Assembly (NCBI RefSeq): GCF_042648965.1
Contig: NZ_JBHRYJ010000002.1
Location: forward strand, 1 to 64,000
DNA: 64,000 bases
DNA from: Ferrovibrio xuzhouensis
Lineage (GTDB): Bacteria; Pseudomonadota; Alphaproteobacteria; Ferrovibrionales; Ferrovibrionaceae
Direction of reading: 5' to 3'
Shown: positions 53,787 through 61,995 of the stretch, piece after piece
Layout of the letters: every line of letters starts with the position of its first letter
How positions within the stretch are numbered: the stretch's first letter is position 1
Position numbers and translations under genes: made by a program
Notes under the pieces: generated by a model
What the model was told of the DNA's origin: nothing
Database searches by the model: none
What the model saw: only the letters and a program-made list of their open reading frames with translations

Positions 53787-55196
53787 TCACAGCAGCCACA
53801 GCCAGGTGACCAGGGCGAAGACCGGCAGCAGCACCGGCACCGACCAGGCCATGAAGCCGAAGAAACTCGGCATGCGGACTCCGGCCTGCTCGGCGATCGC
53901 CTTGACCATGAAATTCGGCGCATTGCCGATATAGGTCAGCGCGCCCATGTAGACGGCGCCCATCGAGATCGCCAGCAGGGTGCTGGCCATCGGGCCCATC
54001 AGTGCCTTGGCGTCGCCGCCGGCCATGTTGAAGAACACCAGGTAGGTCGGTGCATTGTCGAGGAAGCCCGACAGCACGCCGGTCAGCCAGAAGTACATCT
54101 CGTCGCGCGGCCCGCCCTGCGCATCGGTGGCCAGCGTGATGATGTCATGCAGCGCGCCATGCTCGCCGGCGCGCAGGATGGCGATCACCGGCACGATGGT
54201 CAGGAAGATGCCGGCGAACAGCTTGGCGACCTCGACGATCGGCTCCCAGTTGAAGCCGTTGCCTTCGCGCGTCTCGCGCCGGGTGATGACCAGCGACAGG
54301 ATCGTCAGGCCGAGCAGGATGGCGTCGCGGGCGAGATTCTGCGGCTTCACCTCGATGCCCCAGACATCGAGGCTGAAATGCGGCTGCCACGAGCCCGACA
54401 TCAGCACGGCACCGATGACGCCGACCAGCAGGAAGATGTTGAGGCCGCCCTGGATGCGGATCGGCGTGTCCGGCGTCGGATCGCGGGTGACGCCTTCCTT
54501 GACGTAGAAATAGCGGTCGACGAGGTAGAACACCGCCAGCAGGATCACGCTGACCAGCAGGGTCGGCGCCAGCATCGCCTCGAAGGTCCAGAAGAAGCTG
54601 ACGCCCTGCAGGAAGCCGAGAAACAGCGGCGGATCGCCCAGCGGGGTCAGCGCGCCGCCGACATTGGCGACCAGGAAGATGAAAAAGACGAAGACATGGG
54701 TGCGATGGTACCGGTTGTCATTGGCATTCAGCAGCGGGCGGACCAGCAGCATGGCGGCGCCGGTGGTGCCCATCCAGCTCGCCAGCACGGTGCCGGCGGC
54801 GAGCAGGCCGGTGTTCAGGCTGGGGCTGCCGTGCAGGTTGCCGACGATGCGCACGCCGCCGGCGATGGTGAACAGCGACAGCAGCAGGATGGTGAACGGC
54901 AGGTATTCATGCAGGGCGACTTCCAGCACCACATGGGCGGCACCGCCGAGGCCCGACTGCAGCGCGAAGGGGACGAGGAAGGCGAGCCCCCAGACGGCGG
55001 CGATCTTGCCGTAATGGTGATGCCAGAAGGCCGGCGCGATCAGCGGGAACAGCGCGATCGACAGCAGGATGCCGGCAAACGGGATGCCCCAGACCAGGCC
55101 CATGGATGCGCCGTCGACGGCAGCCGCCTGCGCCGGCAGGGCGACGCACAGCAGGATTGCGGCCGCGCCGGCACTGCGGATCATGGGCAGGATCAT
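53787..55196 (-). CDS. NhaD-like sodium/proton antiporter, copy 2
   Basis: The 469-residue protein has a cleavable leader (ends LPAQAAAVDG), about twelve helices and ion-transporter motifs 'GSPSLNTGLLAAGTVLASWM', 'GGALTPLGDPPLFLGFLQGV', 'FLDNAPTYLVFFNMAGGD' and 'YIGNAPNFMVKAIAEQAGV'. The paired N-A-P motifs on half-helices define the NhaD/CitM superfamily. It is a paralogue of the gene just upstream (gap 95 bp). ATG 55196 has GAGGGGG 9 bp upstream; ATG 55184 is an alternative. Confidence 0.9.
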   Translation of the reverse strand: MILPMIRSAGAAAILLCVALPAQAAAVDGASMGLVWGIPFAGILLSIALFPLIAPAFWHHHYGKIAAVWGLAFLVPFALQSGLGGAAHVVLEVALHEYLPFTILLLSLFTIAGGVRIVGNLHGSPSLNTGLLAAGTVLASWMGTTGAAMLLVRPLLNANDNRYHRTHVFVFFIFLVANVGGALTPLGDPPLFLGFLQGVSFFWTFEAMLAPTLLVSVILLAVFYLVDRYFYVKEGVTRDPTPDTPIRIQGGLNIFLLVGVIGAVLMSGSWQPHFSLDVWGIEVKPQNLARDAILLGLTILSLVITRRETREGNGFNWEPIVEVAKLFAGIFLTIVPVIAILRAGEHGALHDIITLATDAQGGPRDEMYFWLTGVLSGFLDNAPTYLVFFNMAGGDAKALMGPMASTLLAISMGAVYMGALTYIGNAPNFMVKAIAEQAGVRMPSFFGFMAWSVPVLLPVFALVTWLWLL

Positions 55197-55291
55197 GCGG
55201 AAAACCCCCTCGTTATCGGATTCGCGTTTCTTGCGTTCCGATATGGGGAGGCGCCGGCGAGTCTGCAACCCCGCGATGGCGGGAAACGGCG

Positions 55292-56746
55292 CTAAAGCAC
55301 GAAGAACAGCAGGGTGACGATGACAAAGCTGGGGATCAGGATGGCGCCGCTCCAGGCCATATAGCCGAAGAAGCTCGGCATCTTCACGCCCTGCTCCTCG
55401 GCAATCGCCTTGACCATGAAGTTCGGCGCATTGCCGATGTAGCTGTTGGCGCCCATGAACACCGCGCCGGCCGAGATCGCCATCAGGGTCGCCGACAGCG
55501 GCCCCATCAGATGCTGGGCATCGCCACCGGCCATGTTGAAGAACACCAGATAGGTCGGCGCATTGTCGAGGAAGCTCGACAGGATGCCGGTCAGCCAGAA
55601 ATACATGATGTTGTTCGGCGCCCCGTCGGGATGCGAGGCGAGGCTGACCAGCGGCGCCAGCGCGCCGTCGGTGCCGGCGCGCAGGATGGCAATGGCCGGG
55701 ATGATGGTGACGAAGATGCCGGCGAACAGCTTGGCGACCTCGACGATCGGTCCCCAGGTGAAGCCGTTGCCCGCGCGCGTCGCCTTGCGGGTCAGCACCA
55801 GCGAGGCGCCGGCGATCGCCAGCAGCAGCAGGTCGCGCGCCAGGTTCTGCGTCTCGACATGCACGCCGCCGATCTCGACGCCGGTACCCGGATGCCAGGT
55901 GCCCGACAGCAGCACCGCCAGCACCACGGTGCCGAGCAGGATCAGGTTGATGCCGCCCTCGATGCGGATCGGGCTGTCCGGGGTCGGATCGGCCCGGGTG
56001 ATGCCTTCCTTGCGGTAGAGGTACAGGTCGACGCCGTAGAACACGGCGATCAGCAGCACGACCACCAGCAGGGTAGGAAAGAACACCGCCTGGGTGGTCC
56101 AGAAGAAATCGACGCCCTTGAGGAAGCCGAGGAACAGCGGCGGATCGCCCAGCGGGGTCAGCGCGCCGCCGACGTTCGAGACCAGGAAGATGAAGAAGAT
56201 CACCACATGCACGTTGTGGCGGCGGTTGTCGTTGGCGCGCAGCAGCGGCCGGATCATCAGCATCGAGGCGCCGGTGGTGCCCATCCAGCTCGCCAGCACG
56301 GTGCCGACGAGCAGCAGCGCGGTGTTCAGGCTGGGGCTGCCGTGCAGGTTGCCGGTCACCCGCACGCCGCCGGCCACCGTGAACAGGGCGAACAGCAGGA
56401 TGATGAAGGGGATGTATTCGTGCAGCGCGGTTTCCAGCAGGGTATGCACGGTGATGCCGGCACCCTCGATGGCGATGAACGGCAGGATCACGCAGAGCGA
56501 CCAGAAGGCGGCGACCTTGCCGTAATGGTGATGCCAGAAGCCGGCGAGGAACAGCGGCATCAGGGCGATCGACAGCAGGATGCCGGCGAACGGCAGGGTC
56601 CACAGGATGCTGAGGTCGCGGCCATCGATGCCGGCTTCGGCGGCATGGGCCGGCAGGGCGGGCAGGATGGCGACCGTTGCCGCCGCGAGCAGGGCCGGCA
56701 GGGCGCGGCGCAACAGGCGGCCGCACGCGAAACGGGCAATCGTCAT
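55292..56746 (-). CDS. NhaD-like sodium/proton antiporter, copy 1
   Basis: The 484-residue protein resembles copy 2 over its whole length: leader ending LPAHAAEAG, 'GSPSLNTALLLVGTVLASWM', 'GGALTPLGDPPLFLGFLKGV', 'FLDNAPTYLVFFNMAGGD' and 'YIGNAPNFMVKAIAEEQGVK'. Loops and helix ends differ freely while these motifs are almost identical, so this is an old tandem duplication. It is the first gene of the pair; a CDF exporter gene lies upstream on the same strand. Confidence 0.9.
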   Translation of the reverse strand: MTIARFACGRLLRRALPALLAAATVAILPALPAHAAEAGIDGRDLSILWTLPFAGILLSIALMPLFLAGFWHHHYGKVAAFWSLCVILPFIAIEGAGITVHTLLETALHEYIPFIILLFALFTVAGGVRVTGNLHGSPSLNTALLLVGTVLASWMGTTGASMLMIRPLLRANDNRRHNVHVVIFFIFLVSNVGGALTPLGDPPLFLGFLKGVDFFWTTQAVFFPTLLVVVLLIAVFYGVDLYLYRKEGITRADPTPDSPIRIEGGINLILLGTVVLAVLLSGTWHPGTGVEIGGVHVETQNLARDLLLLAIAGASLVLTRKATRAGNGFTWGPIVEVAKLFAGIFVTIIPAIAILRAGTDGALAPLVSLASHPDGAPNNIMYFWLTGILSSFLDNAPTYLVFFNMAGGDAQHLMGPLSATLMAISAGAVFMGANSYIGNAPNFMVKAIAEEQGVKMPSFFGYMAWSGAILIPSFVIVTLLFFVL

Positions 56747-56870
56747 AACCAGTAATCCCCCAAGAAAACCTGTGGCGGCGGAGATTAGCCGCTGCGTCCC
56801 GCCACCTCAACCCGTCACCCGGGCCCTCGGCCGCGGACCGGGCGCGGGGCCGGCGCAGGCATCGGCGAAG

Positions 56871-56973
56871 TCAGGCATCGGCACCCGACCGCCTTGCGGT
56901 CAGGCATCGGCACCCGACCGCCTTGCGGTCAGGCATCGGCACCCGACCGCCTTGCGGTCAGGCATCGGCGAAG
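56871..56973. repeat. Three 29-bp tandem repeats, each with a perfect hairpin, at the 3' end of the CDF gene
   Basis: Three identical 29-bp units (56871-56957) read TCAGGCATCGGC followed by ACCCGACCGCCTTGCGG. The array continues as TCAGGCATCGGC at 56958-56969, which is the stop and last codons of the CDF gene. Each unit has a hairpin GACCGC-CTT-GCGGTC. A separate copy of CAGGCATCGGCGAAG, the gene end, lies at 56856-56870. The remaining gap (56747-56855) shows no gene. Confidence 0.9.
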
Positions 56974-57890
56974 GGCGGGCGATCCTCGGCGATGCCGGCC
57001 GGGTCCTGGTGGATGATCACCTCGGCGCCGGGGAACAGCTCCAGGATCTGCGCCTCGATCTCGTCGGAGATGCGATGCGCCTCGCGCAAGCTCATGCGCG
57101 GATCGAGTTCGAGGTGGAACTGGATGAAGGCCTGGTTGCCCGACTGCCGGGTACGCAGGTCATGCAGGTCGCGCGCATCCGGATGCGCCAGCACCACGGC
57201 GCGGATGCGTTCGCGGTCGCTGTCGGCCAGTTCGCGGTCCATCAGGTGGTCGAGCGCGCCGCGCACGATGTCGAAAGCGCTCTTGACGATCACCGCGGCG
57301 ATGGCCAGCGCACAGGCCGGATCGAACCAGGTAAGATTGCTTTGGGTGCCGATCAGCAGTGCCACGATCACCGCGGCATTGGTCAGCAGGTCGCCGACGT
57401 AATGCAGGCGGTCGGCGGTCACCGCCAGCGATCCGGTCTGCTTCACGACATGGCGCTGGTACAGCACCAGCGCGGCGGTCAGCGCAATCGACAGCAGCAT
57501 CACGGCGATGCCGGCAATGCCATGCTGCACCGGCTGCGGGTCGCTCAGGCGGTCGATCGCCTCGACGACGAGGAACAGTGCCGAGCCGACGATCAGCGCC
57601 GCCTGGCCCAGACCGGCCAGTGCCTCGGCCTTGCCGTGGCCGAAGCGGTGTTCGGCATCGGCGGGGGTAAGCGCGTGACGCACCGCCAGCAGGTTGGCCA
57701 GCGAGGCGACGGCGTCGAGCAGGCTGTCGACCAGCGAGGCCAGCATGGCGACCGAGCCGGTGGCGAGCCAGGCCGCCAGCTTGGCGGCAATCAGGATCAC
57801 CGCCACCAGCACCGAGGCATTGGTGGCGCGCCGCATCAGCCGCGCCTTCAGCGCGGGATCGGCCGCCACATAGGCCTGCGGTCCGCTCAT
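56958..57890 (-). CDS. Cation diffusion facilitator family metal exporter
   Basis: The 310-residue protein has six helices with metal-site residues in 'LASLVDSLLDAVASLANLLA' (DxxxD) and 'TADRLHYVGDLLTNAAVIVA' (HxxxD), and the loop 'HRFGHGKAEALAGLGQAALI'. The cytoplasmic domain has 'AHPDARDLHDLRTRQSGNQA' and ends 'EVIIHQDP'. FieF-like export of Zn/Fe or similar ions is likely. ATG 57890 is used; two 17-bp repeats upstream create extra in-frame ATG codons. The stop lies in the 29-bp repeat array. Confidence 0.92.
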   Translation of the reverse strand: MSGPQAYVAADPALKARLMRRATNASVLVAVILIAAKLAAWLATGSVAMLASLVDSLLDAVASLANLLAVRHALTPADAEHRFGHGKAEALAGLGQAALIVGSALFLVVEAIDRLSDPQPVQHGIAGIAVMLLSIALTAALVLYQRHVVKQTGSLAVTADRLHYVGDLLTNAAVIVALLIGTQSNLTWFDPACALAIAAVIVKSAFDIVRGALDHLMDRELADSDRERIRAVVLAHPDARDLHDLRTRQSGNQAFIQFHLELDPRMSLREAHRISDEIEAQILELFPGAEVIIHQDPAGIAEDRPPFADA

Positions 57891-57902
57891 GGCCGAAGTT
57901 CG

Positions 57903-57936
57903 CTCATGACAGGGGCCCACTCATGACAGGGGCCCG
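57903..57936. repeat. Two 17-bp tandem repeats between pdxH and the CDF gene
   Basis: CTCATGACAGGGGCCCA (57903-57919) and CTCATGACAGGGGCCCG (57920-57936) fill most of the 47-bp gap between the pdxH stop and the CDF start. Confidence 0.8.
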
Positions 57937-57937
57937 C

Positions 57938-58522
57938 TCACGGGAACAGCCGTTCCGTGCTCCAGCTTTCGCCGGAGCGGGTATAGACCAGCCGGTCGTG
58001 CAGGCGGAACGGCCGGTCGGCCCAGAATTCGATGCTGGCCGGCGCGATGCGGAAACCCGACCAGTGCGCTGGCCGCGGCACCGCGCCGATGGCGTATTTC
58101 GCAGCATACTTGGCGACGGCGGCTTCCAGCGCGAAGCGGCTTTCCACCGGCCGCGACTGCGCCGAAGCCCAGGCGCCGATGCGGCTGTCGCGCGGCCGCG
58201 AGGCGAAATAGGCATCGGCCTCGGCGTCGCTGACAATGGTGACGGCGCCGCGGATGCGCACCTGGCGACGCAGGCTTTTCCAGTGGAACACCGCCGCCGC
58301 CTGCATGTTGGCCAGCAGCTCGCGGCCCTTCTGGCTTTCGAAATTGGTGTAGAAGACGAAGCCGCGCGCGTCATACTCCTTCATCAGCACCATGCGCACG
58401 TCGGGCAGGCCGCCGGTATCCGCCGTGGCCAGCGCCATGGCGTTGGGGTCGTTGGGTTCGCTCTTCACCGCCTCGGCAAGCCAGGCGGCGAAATGATCGA
58501 GCGGATCGGCATAGGCATCCAT
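57938..58522 (-). CDS. pdxH: Pyridoxamine 5'-phosphate oxidase
   Basis: PdxH is the FMN enzyme that makes pyridoxal 5'-phosphate. The 194-residue protein has 'DPLDHFAAWLAEAVKSEPND', 'RMVLMKEYDARGFVFYTNFE', 'SQKGRELLANMQAAAVFHW', 'YFASRPRDSRIGAWASAQS' and the C-terminal 'RLHDRLVYTRSGESWSTERL', all family-typical. ATG 58522 fits the usual start; the longer open frame is not PdxH-like. It is upstream of the CDF gene on the same strand. Confidence 0.95.
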   Translation of the reverse strand: MDAYADPLDHFAAWLAEAVKSEPNDPNAMALATADTGGLPDVRMVLMKEYDARGFVFYTNFESQKGRELLANMQAAAVFHWKSLRRQVRIRGAVTIVSDAEADAYFASRPRDSRIGAWASAQSRPVESRFALEAAVAKYAAKYAIGAVPRPAHWSGFRIAPASIEFWADRPFRLHDRLVYTRSGESWSTERLFP

Positions 58523-58744
58523 CGGGGTACCGTGACGGTTCGGGGTTACCGCAAACGCGTCGCAAGTGCTTGATCGGCGGGCCGGATCGGCACAGCGGCG
58601 GGCGCGGCAATGGTACGGGCCATATAGCCCAGGCCGCAAGATTTCCCAACCCCTGCCGCAATGCCGCCGCAATCCCTGCGCAGGATTTCCGCCATATCCC
58701 CGTGGAGAAACGGCAGGGATATGACACACAAGGATTCGAAAACC

Positions 58745-59233
58745 ATGCACATCCTGCATCAGCGTTTTGCCACCGCCGCTGCCGCGCTTGCGATCGCCGG
58801 CATGCTGGCGGCCTGTGCCGACAGCGGGCCGAAGCAGAATGTCGGCACCGTGCTCGGTGGCGTCGGCGGCGCTGTCGCTGGCGCCCAGTTCGGCAGCGGC
58901 AAGGGCCGCCTGGTCGGCGTGGCCGCCGGCACCCTGCTCGGCGCCCTGGTCGGCTCGGAGGTCGGCAAGTCGCTCGACAAGGCCGACCGCACCTATCTGG
59001 AACGCTCCAACCAGCGCGCGCTGGAAACGGCGCCCTCGGGCACCCAGGTCTCCTGGCGCAACCCGGACAGCGGCAATGCCGGCACCATCGTGCCGCAGCC
59101 GGCCTATCAGGCCAGCAACGGCCAGTATTGCCGGGAATTCCAGCAGACCATTACGGTCGGCGGCGATACCCAGCAGGGCTACGGCACTGCCTGCCGCCAG
59201 CCCGACGGCACCTGGAAGATCGTCCAGCAGTAA
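58745..59233 (+). CDS. Glycine-zipper 2TM-type outer-membrane lipoprotein
   Basis: The 162-residue protein has a lipoprotein signal (IAGMLAAC, Cys near residue 24), then a glycine-zipper at about 32-75 ('GTVLGGVGGAVAGAQFGSGK', 'GVAAGTLLGALVGSEVGKSL') and a C-terminal domain with 'GTQVSWRNPDSGNAGTIVPQ' and 'CREFQQTITVGGDTQQGYGT', as in 17-kDa surface-antigen-like proteins. ATG 58745 has AAGGA 10 bp upstream; ATG 58721 is possible. Confidence 0.88.
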   Translation: MHILHQRFATAAAALAIAGMLAACADSGPKQNVGTVLGGVGGAVAGAQFGSGKGRLVGVAAGTLLGALVGSEVGKSLDKADRTYLERSNQRALETAPSGTQVSWRNPDSGNAGTIVPQPAYQASNGQYCREFQQTITVGGDTQQGYGTACRQPDGTWKIVQQ

Positions 59234-59290
59234 GTTTTACCCGCGCGCCGGCTCCCCCCCGCCGGCGTGCATCCTTCCCCCCAGACTCAA

Positions 59291-59324
59291 ACGGCGTGCC
59301 CCCTCGGACACGCCGTCTTTTTTT
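59291..59324 (+). terminator. Intrinsic terminator after the glycine-zipper lipoprotein gene
   Basis: Perfect 8-bp stem ACGGCGTG/CACGCCGT with a 10-nt loop followed by CTTTTTTT. Confidence 0.92.
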
Positions 59325-59406
59325 GTGGTTTGCCGGCCACCGCCGCCGGGCTAGACTGGCCGGGCGTCAGAATGACGCCGACCTACCCGCAGGAAGCAGG
59401 CCAAGA

Positions 59407-60117
59407 ATGGTCACCGAGATTGGCGGCGAGTCCGCTCCCCCGTCCACTACGCTGTCCGCTCCCCGGGCCGCAGCCGGCGGCAAGATCGTCGCCGCGCGCG
59501 ATGCCCTGGCGGCATTGTCCGCCCCCCGCAAGAAGACCGAGGCCGAGCAGAAGCTCGACGCGATCCTGCGCGACCTCAAGACCACCAGGGGCAAGGCGGC
59601 GCAGGAGGCCGCCCGGCGCAAGCTCGACCGCATCAAGGCGAAACTCGAGGCGCTGAAACTGGCGGCCGGTTCGGCAGCGGCCACCGGCGATGCGAAGCTG
59701 GCGCGCCGGGTGGCGAAAGAGATCCGCGATGCCGCCCGGGATCTCGGCCGCGCGCTGGCCGATGCCGGTTCGGGCGGCGGCAGTGCCGTTGCGACGGCGG
59801 CTTCGGCCGGAGTTGCGGCTGCGCCGGCTGAAGCGGCGGCCCCTGGTGCGGATGACAAATCCTCCACCGCCGTGCCGTCCTCTCCGCCGGCGGCCGGCAG
59901 CGACGATCTCGCCAGCCTGAAGGCCGATGCGCAGGGCGTGCTGAAAGAGCTGAAAAAGATCCTGCGCAAGCTGCGCGAGACCGGCTTGCATCCGGGCCTC
60001 GACCGGAAGGATCGCGCTGCGATGGAGCGGATGCTGGCCGAGGCCGACCGCAGCCTCGCCGGGCTTGCCGCGGCGGCGGCACCGTCGGTTGGTGGCACGG
60101 TCGACCTGGTCGCCTGA
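59407..60117 (+). CDS. Lys/Ala-rich coiled-coil protein of unknown function
   Basis: The 236-residue protein has no signal peptide. Residues 40-120 form a charged helix (KKTEAEQKLDAILRDLKTTR, 'RRKLDRIKAKLEALKLAAGS', 'KLARRVAKEIRDAARDLGRA'), then a low-complexity Ala/Gly/Pro linker, then a second helical part ('KADAQGVLKELKKILRKLRE'). Its codon use fits the frame, and opposite-strand frames are less protein-like. I recognise no family. It converges on the FabF-like gene with a 2-bp gap. Confidence 0.72.
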   Translation: MVTEIGGESAPPSTTLSAPRAAAGGKIVAARDALAALSAPRKKTEAEQKLDAILRDLKTTRGKAAQEAARRKLDRIKAKLEALKLAAGSAAATGDAKLARRVAKEIRDAARDLGRALADAGSGGGSAVATAASAGVAAAPAEAAAPGADDKSSTAVPSSPPAAGSDDLASLKADAQGVLKELKKILRKLRETGLHPGLDRKDRAAMERMLAEADRSLAGLAAAAAPSVGGTVDLVA

Positions 60118-60119
60118 AA

Positions 60120-61391
60120 TCAGGCGCTGCCGAAAATCACGCTGGCATTCACCCCGCCGAAACCGAAGGCATTCGACATCACATAATCGACCAGCTTGCG
60201 CCTGGCCTGCTGCGGCACGAGATCGATGCCGGCGGCTGCTTCGTCGGGCTGTTCCAGGTTCAGGGTCGGCGGCAGCAGGCCGTTGCGCAGCGCGAGGATG
60301 CTGTAGATCGCTTCCACCGCGCCGGCGGCACCGAGCAGGTGGCCGATCGCCGATTTGGTCGAGGACATCGACAGGCCGCTGGTGTCGTTGCCGAACACCG
60401 CCTTCACGCCGGCAAGCTCGGCGGCGTCGCCGACCGGCGTCGAGGTGGCATGGGCATTGATATAGCCGATCTCGGTCGGACGCAGGCCGGCGGCCTTCAG
60501 GGCGATCTGCATGGCGCGCCGCGGCCCGTCGCCGTCCTCGCGCGGCGCGGTGATGTGATGGGCATCCGCCGTGGTGCCATAGCCGAGCAGCCGCGCCAGG
60601 ATGGTGGCGCCGCGCGTTTTCGCATGGGCGGCCGATTCCAGCACGACAATGCCGGCACCCTCGCCCATCACGAAACCGTCACGCGCGGCATCGAAGGGCC
60701 GCGAGGCTTTCGGCGGGTCGTCGTTATGGGCAGTGGCGAGCGCGCGGGCGGCGGCAAAGCCGGCGATGCTGACCCGGTCGATGCAGGCCTCGGCGCCGCC
60801 GGCGATCATCACGTCGGCCTCGCCGGCGCGGATCGCGCGGGCCGCATCGCCGATCGCCTGGGCCCCGGCGGCACAGGCGGTGACCGGGCAGCCGATCGGG
60901 CCGGCGAGGCCCCAGCGGATCGAGGCATGGCCGGCAGCGAGATTGCCGAGGAAGGAGGGGATGACGAAGGGCGACAGCTTGCGCGGGCCGGCGCGTTCCA
61001 CCGTGCGGGTCGCTTCGGCGATGGCCGGGAAGCCGCCGATGCCGGTGCCGATGATGCAGCCGGCCCGCGTGCGTGCCTCGGCGTCTTCAGAAGGCTGCCA
61101 GCCGGCCTGGCCGATGGCCTGGGCGGCGGCGGCCAGCGCGAACTGGATGAAGCGGTCCATCTTGCGGCGGTCTTTCGGCGGTGCCGCCGTTTCCGGATCG
61201 AAGCCCTGCGGATCGTCGGCGATATCGGGCACGATGCCCGCCACCTTGGCCGGCAGGTCGCCGGTCTCGAAGCCGGTGATCCGCCGCAGGCCCGAGGCGC
61301 CGGCGGTCAGCCGCTGCCAGTTGGTATCCACGCCGCTGCCCAGCGGGGTGACGAGGCCGAGGCCGGTGACGACGACATCCTGATCCTGCAT
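60120..61391 (-). CDS. Beta-ketoacyl-ACP synthase II-like protein
   Basis: The 423-residue thiolase-fold enzyme condenses acyl-ACP with malonyl-ACP. Catalytic residues are intact: Cys173 in 'GCPVTACAAGAQAIGDAARA', His in 'GYINAHATSTPVGDAAE' and His in 'MSSTKSAIGHLLGAAGAVEA'. The end 'SNAFGFGGVNASVIF' is typical of FabF. No acpP or fabG is near, so it is probably a second FabF-like synthase rather than the main one. It is divergent from a MarR regulator gene. Confidence 0.93.
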   Translation of the reverse strand: MQDQDVVVTGLGLVTPLGSGVDTNWQRLTAGASGLRRITGFETGDLPAKVAGIVPDIADDPQGFDPETAAPPKDRRKMDRFIQFALAAAAQAIGQAGWQPSEDAEARTRAGCIIGTGIGGFPAIAEATRTVERAGPRKLSPFVIPSFLGNLAAGHASIRWGLAGPIGCPVTACAAGAQAIGDAARAIRAGEADVMIAGGAEACIDRVSIAGFAAARALATAHNDDPPKASRPFDAARDGFVMGEGAGIVVLESAAHAKTRGATILARLLGYGTTADAHHITAPREDGDGPRRAMQIALKAAGLRPTEIGYINAHATSTPVGDAAELAGVKAVFGNDTSGLSMSSTKSAIGHLLGAAGAVEAIYSILALRNGLLPPTLNLEQPDEAAAGIDLVPQQARRKLVDYVMSNAFGFGGVNASVIFGSA

Positions 61392-61491
61392 GAACCCGCT
61401 CCGTTAATAAATGTATATGCATACAATGCAGGTGCATGTAATGGGCCGGCGGGGGATTTGCAAGACCCGGCAAAGCGGCTATCAAGAGGGC
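61392..61491. promoter_or_regulatory. Divergent fabF-like/marR promoter with palindromes
   Basis: An AT-rich stretch contains TGTAT-ATGC-ATACA (61412-61425) and ATGCA-GG-TGCAT (61426-61437), adjacent dyads sharing ATGCA/TGCAT. They are likely operators for the MarR protein acting on both genes. Confidence 0.5.
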
Positions 61492-61995
61492 ATGCCGCGC
61501 AAATCATCCCGCAAATCCGCCCGGAAAACCGCCGATGCCGTCGATCTTACCTTCCGACAGCTCGATGTCGAGGGCTGTACGTCGATGCGGCTGCAGGCGG
61601 CGGCGAAGCTTGCCATGCAGGTCTACGCGCGGCATTTCGCCGACAGCGGTGTGACCTCGCCGCAATTTGCCGCCCTGGCCTTCCTGTACCGCGATGGCGG
61701 CCTGTCGGTCGGCCGGCTGGCAGAGCTGCTGGATACCGACCAGACCACGGTGACCCGCAACCTGCGCCTGCTGGATCAGCGTGGCCTGGTGCGACAGGAG
61801 GTATCGCCGGAGGATCGCCGCCGTCGCATCGTCCAGATCACCGCCGATGGCCGCCGGATTTTCCGCGCCGCCCTGCCGCACTGGCAGCAGGCGCAGGCCG
61901 AACTGGCGCGCCGGCTCGGCTCGACCCAGACCGCGCAGCTCAACCGCCAGCTCGACGGCGCGCTCGACCGCCTGCGCGACAGTCAGGGCGGCTAG
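61492..61995 (+). CDS. MarR family transcriptional regulator
   Basis: The 167-residue regulator has a basic N-terminus (MPRKSSRKSARK), then the winged helix domain: 'FAALAFLYRDGGLSVGRLAE', 'LLDTDQTTVTRNLRLLDQRG' (recognition helix) and the wing 'VSPEDRRRRIVQITADG'. ATG 61492 has AGAGGG 3 bp upstream. Its 3' end overlaps the convergent PAS gene by 4 bp. Confidence 0.92.
   Translation: MPRKSSRKSARKTADAVDLTFRQLDVEGCTSMRLQAAAKLAMQVYARHFADSGVTSPQFAALAFLYRDGGLSVGRLAELLDTDQTTVTRNLRLLDQRGLVRQEVSPEDRRRRIVQITADGRRIFRAALPHWQQAQAELARRLGSTQTAQLNRQLDGALDRLRDSQGG

Noticed and set aside
53787..56810. A single 1007-residue open frame covering both antiporter genes
   Set aside because: Its first half is a shifted, Arg/Pro-rich shadow of copy 1; it only joins the true frame at copy 2, which has its own start and leader peptide.
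56871..56969. CRISPR array
   Set aside because: The 29-bp units are contiguous with no unique spacers and no cas genes are present.
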